Shown one piece after another: positions 41,885 to 50,530 of a DNA stretch of 64,000 bases (within the stretch, counting starts at the first letter, position 1; the number at the start of each line of letters is the position of its first letter). The notes below the pieces were generated by a model. The model had not been told where the DNA came from. It did not search any database and was given only the letters and a program-made list of their open reading frames with translations. The DNA lies in NCBI RefSeq assembly GCF_900215355.1, contig NZ_OBEA01000008.1:101814-165813 (forward strand). The letters run 5' to 3'. The position numbers and the translations under genes are program-made. This DNA comes from Pseudooceanicola antarcticus (lineage in GTDB: Bacteria; Pseudomonadota; Alphaproteobacteria; Rhodobacterales; Rhodobacteraceae).

Positions 41885-43156
41885 ATGGCTAAATCAAAGG
41901 TCGGCTACACGCGCCGCTCCCTGCTGAAGGCAGGTGGCGCCGCCATCGCCGCATCGACCCTGCCCGCACCAATGCTCTGGGCCCAGGACATCAAGGATAT
42001 CACCCTGCGCCAGTTCGGCACCGGCGTGTCGAACCTGAACGACGTGGCGATGAAGGTCAAAGAGGATCTGGGCTTCACCCTGGAGATGACCGCGCTCGAT
42101 TCCGACAGCGTCACCCAGCGTGCCGCCACCCAGCCCGACAGCTTCGACATCGCCGACATCGAATACTGGATCTGCAAGAAGGTCTGGCCGACCGGCAACC
42201 TGCAGGCCATGGATGTCAGCAAGATCGCCAATTACGACAAGATCGTCGGCATCTTCAAATCCGGCAAACTGACGCCTGAAAGCGAGATCGCCCAGGGCAC
42301 CGCGCCCCATACCGTCGGCTTCATCCCCGAGCCCGGCGCGACCACCTTCGCGGATGAGCAGACCAACTGGATGACCCTCATCCCGACGATCTACAACGCC
42401 GACACCCTGGGCATCCGCCCCGACCTGATCGGCCGCCCCATCGAGTCCTGGACCGAGCTGCTGAACCCCGAGTTCAAGGGCAAGGCCTCGATCCTCGACA
42501 TCTCCTCGATCGGCATCATGGACATGGCCATGGTCTGCGAGGCCATGGGCGAGATCCAGTATGGCGACAAGGGCAACATGACGAAGGAAGAGATCGACAA
42601 GACCTTCGCCATCTTCACCGAAGCCAAGCGCGCCGGCCAGTTCCGCGCCTTCTGGAAGACCTTCGACGAATCCGTGAACCTGATGGCCTCGGGCGAGGTC
42701 GTGATCCAGTCCATGTGGTCGCCCGCCATCACCGCGGTGAAGTCGCGCGGCATCCCCTGCGTCTACCAGCCGCTGAAAGAGGGCTACCGCTCCTGGGGCG
42801 GCGGCATCGGCCTGTCGTCCTCGCTGTCGGGCATGGAGCTCGATGCGGCCTACGAATACATCAACTGGTATCTCTCCGGCTGGGTCGGCGGCTACCTGAT
42901 GCGCCAGGGCTATTACTCGGCCGTTCCGGAAACCTCGAAAGATTACATGTCCGCGAACGAGTGGGGCTACTGGTTCGAAGGCAAGGAATCCACCGACGTC
43001 ATCACCTCGCCCACGGGCGACGTGCTGGCCCAGGCGGGCGAGACCCGCGACGGCGGCTCCTTCTACGACCGCATGGGCGCCGTGGCCTGCTGGAACGCCG
43101 TCATGGACGAGAACCAGTACATGGTCCGCAAGTGGAACGAGTTCATCGCCGCCTGA
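41885..43156 (+). CDS. Tat-exported substrate-binding protein of the PotD-like ABC importer
   Basis: This 423-residue periplasmic binding protein has a twin-arginine signal (RRSLLKAGGAAIAAS, about 10-24, cut near APMLWAQ). Export in folded form is therefore expected. The two-lobe body resembles spermidine/putrescine-binding proteins (family 1/8 types), with FDIADIEYWICKKVWP, NLMASGEVVIQSMWSPA and GYLMRQGYYSAVP. AGAGGAAA precedes the start. A strong hairpin in the 149-base gap after it may stabilise its transcript relative to the permeases. The ligand cannot be read; adjacency to a hydantoin-racemase-type enzyme suggests a hydantoin, lactam or amino-acid derivative rather than a polyamine (inference). 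Confidence 0.9.
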   Translation: MAKSKVGYTRRSLLKAGGAAIAASTLPAPMLWAQDIKDITLRQFGTGVSNLNDVAMKVKEDLGFTLEMTALDSDSVTQRAATQPDSFDIADIEYWICKKVWPTGNLQAMDVSKIANYDKIVGIFKSGKLTPESEIAQGTAPHTVGFIPEPGATTFADEQTNWMTLIPTIYNADTLGIRPDLIGRPIESWTELLNPEFKGKASILDISSIGIMDMAMVCEAMGEIQYGDKGNMTKEEIDKTFAIFTEAKRAGQFRAFWKTFDESVNLMASGEVVIQSMWSPAITAVKSRGIPCVYQPLKEGYRSWGGGIGLSSSLSGMELDAAYEYINWYLSGWVGGYLMRQGYYSAVPETSKDYMSANEWGYWFEGKESTDVITSPTGDVLAQAGETRDGGSFYDRMGAVACWNAVMDENQYMVRKWNEFIAA

Positions 43157-43238
43157 GGCGGATGAACCAATCGACCTCTTCCTGACGGGCTCCACCCTTT
43201 TGCCCCGATGGAAGTGCCGCCTCCCTGTGGCGGTCAAC

Positions 43239-43264
43239 GGTTCGGGGGCGACCGCCCCCGGACC
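43239..43264 (+). other. strong intercistronic hairpin downstream of the binding-protein gene
   Basis: GGTTCGGGGGCG (43239-43250) pairs with CGCCCCCGGACC (43253-43264), 12 pairs including one G-T, almost without a loop. There is no T-run. Its position between binding-protein and permease genes suits partial termination or mRNA stabilisation that gives excess binding protein. Confidence 0.6.
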
Positions 43265-43305
43265 GACTGCAAGACCCCTCCGGCGCTCGGACAGACGAGG
43301 TTCCC

Positions 43306-44160
43306 ATGCTGAAAAACAGACATCTCCTGGGGTGGCTCCAGGCCAGCCCGCTGGCCCTGGTCCTGCTGGCCTTCCTGCTGGCGCCCATCGTGATGATCGT
43401 GATCGTCAGCTTCTGGGGCGCCACCGAGTTCTCGATCTACCCGGCCTTCCAGTTCGACAACTACGAATTCCTCTTCGGCTCGCCCGTGACCTACAGGGTC
43501 TTCGGGGCAACCTTCAAATATGCCTTCATCACCTGGGCGCTGACGCTGTCGATCGGCTTCACCGTTGCCTATTTCCTGGCCTTCCACGTGCGCAGCCAGA
43601 CCATGCAGATCGCGCTTTTCCTGCTCTGCACCATCCCCTTCTGGACCTCGAACATCATCCGCATGATCAGCTGGATTCCCTTCCTGGGCCGCAACGGCAT
43701 CGCCAACCAGACGCTGATCTCCTGGGGGCTGATCGACGAGCCGCTGGAGTGGCTGCTCTATTCCGACTTCTCGGTGATCCTGGCCTTCGTCCACCTCTAC
43801 ACGCTGTTCATGGTGGTGCCGATCTTCAACACCATGATGCGCATCGACCGCGCCCTGCTGGAGGCCGCCCGCGACAACGGGGCCTCGGGCCTGCAGACCC
43901 TGCGCCACGTGATCCTGCCGCTGACCAAGCCGGGCATCATGATCGGCACGATCTTCGTCGTGACCCTGGTGATGGGCGATTTCATCACCGTGCGCTTCAT
44001 GTCGGGCAGCCAGCGCGCCAATGTCGGGCGGCTGATCTCCAACGACATCGCCCTGTTGCAATACCCCTCCGCCGCCGCCACCGCCGTGGTGCTGCTGGCC
44101 ACGGTGCTGATCATGATCGCGGTCATGCTGCGCTTCGTGAACATCCGCAAGGAGCTCTGA
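43306..44160 (+). CDS. ABC importer permease 1 (PotB-like)
   Basis: This 284-residue inner-membrane protein has six hydrophobic helices. The cytoplasmic EAA loop is EAARDNGASGLQTLRHVILPLTKPG (about 186-210), which contacts the ATPase. It belongs to the binding-protein-dependent transport family of the PotB type. It ends 3 bases before the second permease, with which it forms the translocation pore. The initial LLGWLQASPLALVLLAFLLAP is the first helix, not a cleaved signal. Confidence 0.92.
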   Translation: MLKNRHLLGWLQASPLALVLLAFLLAPIVMIVIVSFWGATEFSIYPAFQFDNYEFLFGSPVTYRVFGATFKYAFITWALTLSIGFTVAYFLAFHVRSQTMQIALFLLCTIPFWTSNIIRMISWIPFLGRNGIANQTLISWGLIDEPLEWLLYSDFSVILAFVHLYTLFMVVPIFNTMMRIDRALLEAARDNGASGLQTLRHVILPLTKPGIMIGTIFVVTLVMGDFITVRFMSGSQRANVGRLISNDIALLQYPSAAATAVVLLATVLIMIAVMLRFVNIRKEL

Positions 44161-44163
44161 TCC

Positions 44164-45000
44164 ATGGACCGTCGCCCCCGCAGCTTCTACGTGCTGGCCG
44201 CCTTCTTCACCGTCTTCGTGCTGTTCCTCTACGGGCCGATCTTCACCATCGGCATCCTCAGCTTCCAGGGACCGAAGGGCGGGCTGACCTTCCCGATGAA
44301 CGGGGTGTCCACCCATTGGTTCCGCGACCTCTTCGAGCAACAGGCGGTCGGAGACATCTGGGGGGCCTTCCGGCGCAGCGCCGGGCTGGGGCTGATGGTC
44401 ATGGTGACCACGGTCGTGGTCTCGGTCATGGCCGGGCTCGCCTTCCGCAAGCGCTTCCGCGGCTCGGGGCTGCTCTTCTACGCGGCGATCACCTCTCTGG
44501 TGATCCCCTCGATCCTGGTCTCGCTGGGTGTCGGGCTGATCTTCAACCAGCTGGGGCTGAAGGTACATTGGGCCACCTCCGGCTTCGGCAGCCAGCTGAC
44601 CTGGACCCTGCCCTTCGGCCTGCTGATCATGTTCGCGGTCTTCAACCGCTTTGACAAGAGCTACGAGGAAGCCGCCCGCGACCAGGGCGCGAGCTCCTGG
44701 CAGACCATCCGCTACGTGGTGCTGCCGATCATCGCGCCCTCGCTGATCGGGGTCGGGCTCTTCGGCTTCACCCTCTCCTACGACGAATTCGCCCGCACCC
44801 TGCTGACAGCGGGCAGCTACAACACCCTGCCGCTTGAGATCTTCGGCATGACCACCAATGTCACCACCCCGGTGATCTACGCGCTCGGCACGCTGACCAC
44901 GGCGTTCTCGCTGCTGATCATCGCGGCCTTCTTGCTGGCGGTCTGGGTGTTGGGCAAACGCCGCGCACGCGCGGGCTCTGACGCGGGCAAGGGCGTATGA
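44164..45000 (+). CDS. ABC importer permease 2 (PotC-like)
   Basis: This 278-residue inner-membrane protein has six helices and the EAA loop EAARDQGASSWQTIRYVVLPIIAP (about 177-200). A first helix FYVLAAFFTVFVLFLYGPIF and a PotC-like periplasmic segment ISTHWFRDLF-like region (VSTHWFRDLF seen) fit the family. It starts 3 bases after the first permease and overlaps the racemase start by 4 bases, so the three are translationally coupled. Confidence 0.92.
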   Translation: MDRRPRSFYVLAAFFTVFVLFLYGPIFTIGILSFQGPKGGLTFPMNGVSTHWFRDLFEQQAVGDIWGAFRRSAGLGLMVMVTTVVVSVMAGLAFRKRFRGSGLLFYAAITSLVIPSILVSLGVGLIFNQLGLKVHWATSGFGSQLTWTLPFGLLIMFAVFNRFDKSYEEAARDQGASSWQTIRYVVLPIIAPSLIGVGLFGFTLSYDEFARTLLTAGSYNTLPLEIFGMTTNVTTPVIYALGTLTTAFSLLIIAAFLLAVWVLGKRRARAGSDAGKGV

Positions 45001-45677
45001 AGATCGTCTACATCAACCCCAATTCCACCGAGGCGATGACCCGTCACGTGGTCGAGGTGGCCCGCGCCACCCTGCCCGGCGCCAAGGTTCTGGGCGTCAC
45101 CAACTCCGACGGCCCGGCCGCGATCCAGGGGCCCGAGGACGGCGACGCGGCGGTGCCCGGCATGCTGGCAAGACTGGCCGAGGTGCTGAAGGATGGGGCC
45201 GATGCGGTGGTCATCGCCTGTTTCGACGACACCGGCCTGTCGGAGGCGCGCGCCATGGCCCCCTGCCCGGTGCTGGGCATCGGCCAGGCCTCCTACCTGA
45301 TGGCCGCCGTGCTGGGGCTGCGGTTCTCGGTCGTGACCTCGATGGCGGTCTCGGTGCCGGTGATCCGCGACAATGTCACCCGCTTCGGCTTCTCGGGGAT
45401 ATGCGCCTCGGTGCGGGCCTCGGGCCTGCCGGTCTTGACCATCGACGAGGGGGCGCCCGCAACGCTGGACATCCTGGCCCGCGAGATCTCCAAGGCGCGC
45501 GACAGCGACGGCGCGGCAGCGGCGGTCCTGGGCTGCGCTGGCATGGCAGCTCTGAAGCCGGCGCTGGAAGAGCGCACCGGCATGCTGCTGATCGACGGCG
45601 TGGCGGCCTCGGCGCAGCTGGCGGCGGCCGCCATCGGCTTTCTCGGCGGCAGCGGCGCGGGCAAGCTGGCCAGCTGA
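44997..45677 (+). CDS. Asp/Glu/hydantoin racemase-family enzyme
   Basis: This 226-residue enzyme has the pseudosymmetric two-domain fold of aspartate/glutamate/hydantoin racemases. It opens with IVYINPNSTEAMT; the two catalytic cysteines are in VIACFDDTGL (about residue 75) and LGCAGMA (about residue 180), in the hydantoin-racemase arrangement. It would interconvert D and L forms of a 5-substituted hydantoin or a related compound, a cofactor-free reaction. The ATG overlaps the permease stop (ATGA). No hydantoinase or carbamoylase gene is present in the window, so the pathway's later steps lie elsewhere. Confidence 0.85.
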   Translation: MKIVYINPNSTEAMTRHVVEVARATLPGAKVLGVTNSDGPAAIQGPEDGDAAVPGMLARLAEVLKDGADAVVIACFDDTGLSEARAMAPCPVLGIGQASYLMAAVLGLRFSVVTSMAVSVPVIRDNVTRFGFSGICASVRASGLPVLTIDEGAPATLDILAREISKARDSDGAAAAVLGCAGMAALKPALEERTGMLLIDGVAASAQLAAAAIGFLGGSGAGKLAS

Positions 45678-45822
45678 ACGCCTGCTGTGACGGCGCGGAC
45701 CCGGCCATCCGGCGCCTGTCCGCCGCCCATCCCCCGCGCCCCCTTGCGCATCACCGCCCCTTTCGCCGAGGCTGAGGCACTTCGGACCCGGCGCGACCGG
45801 GCAGAGCGCCAGGGGAGACGCA

Positions 45823-47019
45823 ATGACGGCCATGAGCCAGCAAGGGGAGACCACCCTGCCGGACGAGCAATGTCTCGACCGGGCGCTGGCCCATCCCGAG
45901 ACCGGGCCGCGTATCCTCTTCTTCAGCGGGGGCAGCGCGCTCAACGGGATCTCGCGGCGGCTGAAGGCCTATACCCACAATTCGATCCACCTGATCACCC
46001 CCTTCGACGGCGGCGGCAGCTCGCAGGTACTGCGGCAGGCCTTCGGCATGCCGGCGGTCGGCGATCTGCGCTCGCGCCTGATGGCGCTGGCGGATGAGAC
46101 CCTGCAGGGCGAGCCCGAGGTCTATGCCCTCTTCAGCCACCGCCTGCCCGGGCAGGCCCGCAATGACGCCCTCGCACGTGAGGTCTCGGCCATGGCGGCG
46201 GGGCAACATGCGCTTGTGGCGGCCATCGCGGCACCGATGCGGCAGCTCTTGCAGGGCCACCTGGCCGCCTTCCTGCTGCGGGCGCCAGAGGACTTCGACT
46301 TCCGCAAGGCCTCGGTCGGGAACCTGATCCTGGCGGGTGGCTACCTTGGCCACGGCGGCCAGCTGGCGCCGGTGCTCGAGCAGATGGCGAACATGGTCGA
46401 GATGCGCGGCACCGTGCGCCCGGTGGTCGACGAGACCCTGCACCTGGGCGCGCTGCTGCGCGATGGCACGTGGCTGATCGGCCAGCGCCAGATCAGCGGC
46501 AAGGAGGTGTCGCCGATCTCCAGCCCGATCCAGAGCTGCTTTCTCTGCGACGAGAGCGGCGCGCGTCCGCAGGTAGACCTGCCCGAGGCCAACCGGAAGC
46601 TGATCGAGAGCGCGGATCTCATCTGTTTCCCGCCGGGTAGCCTTTATTCCAGCCTCATCGCCAACCTTCTGCCCAGGGGCGTCGGCCAGGCCATTGCCCG
46701 CAGTCGCGCGCCCAAGGTCTACCTGCCCAGCCTCGGCACCGACCCCGAGGCGCTTGGCCATGACCTTTCGGGACAGATCGACGCCCTGTTGACGCCCCTG
46801 CGCGAGGATCTGGGGGGCGCAGCGGGTGACGAGATCCCGGCGGGGACCTTCCTGACTCACCTGCTCTGCGACAGCTCCGAGGCCCAGGCCGAAGACACCG
46901 CCGCCCGCCACGGGCTGCACTGCCTCAGCCATCCCCTGCGCCAGGCGGAGGCGCCGCGTTACCTGTCCGAACGGGTGGCGCGGATGCTGGTCTGGCTGGC
47001 CGGTGATTTCCGCGCCTGA
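45823..47019 (+). CDS. CofD-like protein of the GAK-system type
   Basis: This 398-residue protein matches the CofD/YvcK fold as used in the so-called GAK-system CofD-like family: FFSGGSALNGISRRLK (about 31-46) as the nucleotide/phosphate loop, then HLITPFDGGGSSQVLRQAFGMPAVGDLR, ASVGNLILAGGYL (about 165), and FPPGSLYSSLIANLL (about 268). The fold transfers a phospho-group or binds UDP-sugars in relatives. The usual companions of that system (ATP-grasp and XXXCH-type proteins) are not next to it here. GGGGAG lies 7 bases upstream of the ATG. The 3' end overlaps the opposing GT25 gene by 61 bases. Its function is unknown. Confidence 0.75.
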   Translation: MTAMSQQGETTLPDEQCLDRALAHPETGPRILFFSGGSALNGISRRLKAYTHNSIHLITPFDGGGSSQVLRQAFGMPAVGDLRSRLMALADETLQGEPEVYALFSHRLPGQARNDALAREVSAMAAGQHALVAAIAAPMRQLLQGHLAAFLLRAPEDFDFRKASVGNLILAGGYLGHGGQLAPVLEQMANMVEMRGTVRPVVDETLHLGALLRDGTWLIGQRQISGKEVSPISSPIQSCFLCDESGARPQVDLPEANRKLIESADLICFPPGSLYSSLIANLLPRGVGQAIARSRAPKVYLPSLGTDPEALGHDLSGQIDALLTPLREDLGGAAGDEIPAGTFLTHLLCDSSEAQAEDTAARHGLHCLSHPLRQAEAPRYLSERVARMLVWLAGDFRA

Positions 47020-47801
47020 CGCATCTCGCGCCCCAGGTGCCACCAGGTGCGCAGCTTCCGGTCGGCGGTCAGCAGCATGCCCTTGAGGCTCCGCCAGCTC
47101 ACCTTCTTGCGTGCAAGCCGGCGCTCGCCTTCCACCAGCGAGCCGCCCAGTTCATGGCTGACCTCGTCGATGGGGCATCCGGGCACCGACCAGATATCAA
47201 GGCCAAGTTCCCAGAAGTACTTCGCATCCTCGTCCACCTGCCGGTAGATCCTACGCCGCGAGAGAAAGCGCTGCGCCCCCTCCCTGGTGATCAGATACGC
47301 CACCATGCCGGCGGTCGGAGAGTTCCATTTCACCAGCGGCACCGACCCGACGGTCTCGACGAACGCCGCCGTCCCGCGCCGCTGCTTGCGGAAATCAAAG
47401 AGCTTCACCATGTGGCGGCCCTGCCCCAGCACGTTCTCCCAATCGCTGAGCACCTGGCGCACCATGCCCTCGTCGCGGATCGCGTAGTCATCCTCCAGCA
47501 CCAATGCAGCGGGGGCATTGCTGTCCAGCAAGGTCTGCCAGGCGCGGCGATGACTGATGTAGATAGCGATCTCGGTCCGGGTCAGGCTACGCTTCATGCG
47601 CATGCGGTTGGCCCGCTCGTCGTAGAGCTCGTCGATCACCGGGTCCTCGCTCACCGCGCCCATGACCAGGGAGACCGGCAGCTCGGGCGCAATGGCCGCG
47701 ATCTTCTGCTGCGCCGAGCTCACGCGGGCCGGCGGCGACTTGGCGCAGGTGACCACGAGCACCGGCAAGGCCCCGCAAGACCTGGTGTCAGCTCTGGACA
47801 T
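46959..47801 (-). CDS. glycosyltransferase family 25-like protein
   Basis: This 280-residue protein resembles GT25 lipooligosaccharide galactosyltransferases: SLTRTEIAIYISHRRAWQTLL (about 71-91), then ALVLEDDYAI (about 98-107) with the acidic metal-binding EDD. VKLFDFRKQRRG and SPTAGMVAYLITREGA follow. A membrane anchor is not evident; the C-terminus is basic. It starts within the last 14 bases of the upstream fusion glycosyltransferase gene, so coupling is likely, and it converges on and overlaps the CofD-like gene. The acceptor is probably a cell-surface glycan. Confidence 0.82.
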   Translation of the reverse strand: MSRADTRSCGALPVLVVTCAKSPPARVSSAQQKIAAIAPELPVSLVMGAVSEDPVIDELYDERANRMRMKRSLTRTEIAIYISHRRAWQTLLDSNAPAALVLEDDYAIRDEGMVRQVLSDWENVLGQGRHMVKLFDFRKQRRGTAAFVETVGSVPLVKWNSPTAGMVAYLITREGAQRFLSRRRIYRQVDEDAKYFWELGLDIWSVPGCPIDEVSHELGGSLVEGERRLARKKVSWRSLKGMLLTADRKLRTWWHLGREMRQARKSPASQTSIRATRSDR

Positions 47802-49398
47802 GACGCACCTCTATGTTTGGCAAGCCGACCGGTGGCACCCCGGCATCATGGGCCATGCGCCCGAAGGCTTCCGTCTCGATCAGGCCCTTGTAGGGACGTT
47901 CGGCGAAGCCCAGCCCGGCCCTGTGGACCGAGCCATGCACCAGCAGGACGGTGCCCCCGACCGAGGTCAGCTCGACCCTCTCCGCAAAGCGCAGATCGTG
48001 CAGGTGCAACCGATGCTCATAGTTTGCCGGCGGCTGGAAGAGGCCATCGAGGAAATACTTGTAGTACTCGGAGTCGCGCGGCCGCCCGTAGTCCAGCGAA
48101 GCGTTCATGTCGTAGCTGGGACCTCCGGGGGTGAGCACGCAATCGGGCGTGACGATCTTGGCCTTCGCCGCCAGCAGCTGTTGCAGAAGGTCGTCCGGCG
48201 CGGCGCAGACATCCACGTCGAGCCAGAGCACCCAGTCATCGCCATCCGAAAGCCCCTTTCCGATCAGGTGATTGCGCACCGAGGCCAGGGCCGCGCGGCG
48301 GCGGAACTGGTGCCGGGGCCGCCAGCGCTCCGCGCGCGGCAGGTCCAGGCCCGTGTCATGGCCCAGGATCTCGATCCCGGCGAAATCCGCCGCCCGCGCC
48401 TTCTGGAAGGCCTGTAGCCGGGACCGCGTGTCATCGCGGCTCTCGCCCTCGCAATAGACCAGCCGCAGCTTGTCCTTGGGCCAGTCCAGCGCCTCGATCA
48501 GCGCCCAGTGGTCCTTAAGGAAGGGCTCGGCATCGCGCAGCGGGGTGAAGATGGCGATCTGCGGCAGCTCATCCGCAGGCGGCCGCGCCTTCAGCTGCGC
48601 GAGATCCAGCGCCTCCAGCGCCTCGGGCCCAAGCGGTGGCACCGGGGATTGACGGGCGACGCGGGCCCGCCGCAGCCGTCCCTTGAGCCGCGAGAAACGC
48701 GTCTCTGGCACCTCTGAGAACCAGTTCCCCGCCCAGTTGTGCCGCGACAGGCGCAGCGCGGCCAGATCGCCCGACATGGGGTCTTCTGCAGGCCTGCCGT
48801 GGCTGTCGACGGGTGCGAAGAGATGGCAGGAATTCATTGAGAAGTCCTCGGGCACGGACCAGCGCTCGACTGCGGCGGTCAGCAGCACCGGGCCGGTGGA
48901 GAGCAGCACGTTCTTGCGCGCCGCGTGGCGGCTGCGCCAGGCCATCTGCGCCAGGTGCAGCCAGAAGGGGTGACCTGCGGGGCTGGCCATGGTGCCGTTG
49001 AAGAGCAGCCGCTCGAGGCCGAGCGGCGCCAAGGCGGGCCAGTTTGCGCGGGGCTCTTCACAGAGCACGATCCGCCGCTGCTCTGCCAGGGCGTCCAGCG
49101 GCGCCAGGCAATCGGTGTCCATATCGGCGTAGATGCCGCCGAAATGGTGCAGCAGCAGGTAGCGCCCGAGATCGGCACGTTGTACCGCTGTGGGGTAATC
49201 GCGGTAGAGCCCGATCAGGTCGGGATATTGCTCCGCGACGAAGGCCTCCAGGTCGGCATCCAGCCAGAGGCGGTACTGCCAATCCGGGTTCAGTGCCTGC
49301 CAGCTTTCCGGCGTGCCCTGCCCGTCCTCATAGGTCGGAGAATGCCACGTCTGGTGGATGATACGGGGAATCGACTGAGTGTTCGTGATACAAGTCAT
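47788..49398 (-). CDS. two-domain glycosyltransferase: GT32-like plus Anp1/GT62-like
   Basis: This 536-residue protein joins two GT-A domains. The first (about 8-220) is GT32-like: IPRIIHQTWHSPT at the start and GRYLLLHHFGGIYADMDTD with DMD as the DxD motif (about 78-95). The second (about 275-530) resembles the Anp1/Mnn9 family best known from fungal mannosyltransferases: IAIFTPLRDAEPFLKDHW, then DDWVLWLDVDV (about 400) and YDMNASLDYGRPR. The fusion suggests two successive sugar additions. The start overlaps by 20 bases the start of the divergent GT4 gene. The stop overlaps the GT25 start. Expression as a glycan-building unit is inferred. Confidence 0.8.
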   Translation of the reverse strand: MTCITNTQSIPRIIHQTWHSPTYEDGQGTPESWQALNPDWQYRLWLDADLEAFVAEQYPDLIGLYRDYPTAVQRADLGRYLLLHHFGGIYADMDTDCLAPLDALAEQRRIVLCEEPRANWPALAPLGLERLLFNGTMASPAGHPFWLHLAQMAWRSRHAARKNVLLSTGPVLLTAAVERWSVPEDFSMNSCHLFAPVDSHGRPAEDPMSGDLAALRLSRHNWAGNWFSEVPETRFSRLKGRLRRARVARQSPVPPLGPEALEALDLAQLKARPPADELPQIAIFTPLRDAEPFLKDHWALIEALDWPKDKLRLVYCEGESRDDTRSRLQAFQKARAADFAGIEILGHDTGLDLPRAERWRPRHQFRRRAALASVRNHLIGKGLSDGDDWVLWLDVDVCAAPDDLLQQLLAAKAKIVTPDCVLTPGGPSYDMNASLDYGRPRDSEYYKYFLDGLFQPPANYEHRLHLHDLRFAERVELTSVGGTVLLVHGSVHRAGLGFAERPYKGLIETEAFGRMAHDAGVPPVGLPNIEVRHVQS

Positions 49399-50470
49399 TA
49401 GTTACAACTATGAAACGCCGGTATCCGGCGCAGACGCACGCAACCATGGCGTTGCCCATACGCTAAGACAATCGGGTGAGTTGTGCCAGTTGGCGGTAAA
49501 CCAACCGGAGGAAATCCGCCAACCCCTGCCCGAGACCCTCGCCCGCCTGCCCCGCCCCGACCTGGTGGTGATCGAGGGCGTCGCCCTGATGGCCCAGGCC
49601 CTTGCCTGCCGCGCCGCCTGGCCCGGCGTGCCGCTGGTCTTCGATTTTCACAACGTCGAAAGCAACCTGCTGCGCCAGATCGACCGCGCCCGCCTGCCCG
49701 CGCTGCTGCGCCCGCTTGCCGGGGTGTTTTTTCGCCGCCGCTGGCAGGCCGCCGCAGAACTGGACCGGCAGGCGCTCGAGATGGCCGACCGGGTCTGGCT
49801 CTGCTCCGAGGACGACCGCGCCCTCGCGCTCGAGCTCTGCCCCGAGGCGGCCCCGCGTCTGTCGGTCCTGCCCAACACCATGCCCCACTGGTGCGAAGGC
49901 GCCACGCCCCGCGACAGCCGCGCCTTCAGCGCACCCGAGGTCCTCTTTGTCGGTCACCTGGGCTATGCGCCCAACAAGCACGCCGCCCGCAGGCTGGCCG
50001 CCGACATCCTGCCCGCGCTGCGCAGGGATTTCCCCGAGGCCCGCCTGACCATCGCAGGGCGCAGCCCCAACAGGCGGCTGCGCCGTGACCTCGCCGGGCA
50101 CGACAATGTCACGCTCGTCGCCGACCCGGCAGAGGTCGCCCCGCTCTATGACCGTGCCGATCTGACGATCCTGCCCCTGACCGAGGGCGGCGGCTCGCGG
50201 ATCAAGGTGCTCGAGGCGCTGGCCACGGGCTGTCCCATCGTCGCCAGCGCCAAGGCGGTCGAGGGTCTCGCGCTGGAGCCCGGTCGCCACTATCTGCCGG
50301 CCGAGAGCGCCGCCGAGGCGGCCTCGGCCACGGCCCGGCTGATGCGGGAGCCCGAGACGAGGGCGCAGCTGATCGCCGAGGGCGCACAGCTGGTCCGGGC
50401 GCGCTACAGCCAGGCAACCATAGATCGCCTGGTGACCGAGGACATCGCCCGGCTGCTGCCGAAGCCCTGA
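49379..50470 (+). CDS. GT4-type glycosyltransferase
   Basis: This 363-residue GT-B enzyme has an N-terminal acceptor lobe and a C-terminal nucleotide-sugar lobe with VLFVGHLGYAPNKHAARRLAADILP (about 190-215), LTIAGRSPNRRL and the donor-binding EGGGSRIKVLEALATGCPIVAS (about 264-285). This is the GT4 arrangement. The GTG at 49379 (GGGG 10 bases upstream) is used; GTG 49385 is nearly equal. Both overlap the head-to-head GT32/Anp1 gene. The three glycosyltransferase genes plus the 14885 gene are the only glycan genes here, and no polymerase or flippase is present. Confidence 0.87.
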   Translation: MFVIQVISYNYETPVSGADARNHGVAHTLRQSGELCQLAVNQPEEIRQPLPETLARLPRPDLVVIEGVALMAQALACRAAWPGVPLVFDFHNVESNLLRQIDRARLPALLRPLAGVFFRRRWQAAAELDRQALEMADRVWLCSEDDRALALELCPEAAPRLSVLPNTMPHWCEGATPRDSRAFSAPEVLFVGHLGYAPNKHAARRLAADILPALRRDFPEARLTIAGRSPNRRLRRDLAGHDNVTLVADPAEVAPLYDRADLTILPLTEGGGSRIKVLEALATGCPIVASAKAVEGLALEPGRHYLPAESAAEAASATARLMREPETRAQLIAEGAQLVRARYSQATIDRLVTEDIARLLPKP

Positions 50471-50530
50471 GAATTCTCAGCGGGTGCGGAGATTGCCAGC
50501 GCAGAGCGGCGAAGCTAGGCTTCGGTCATC

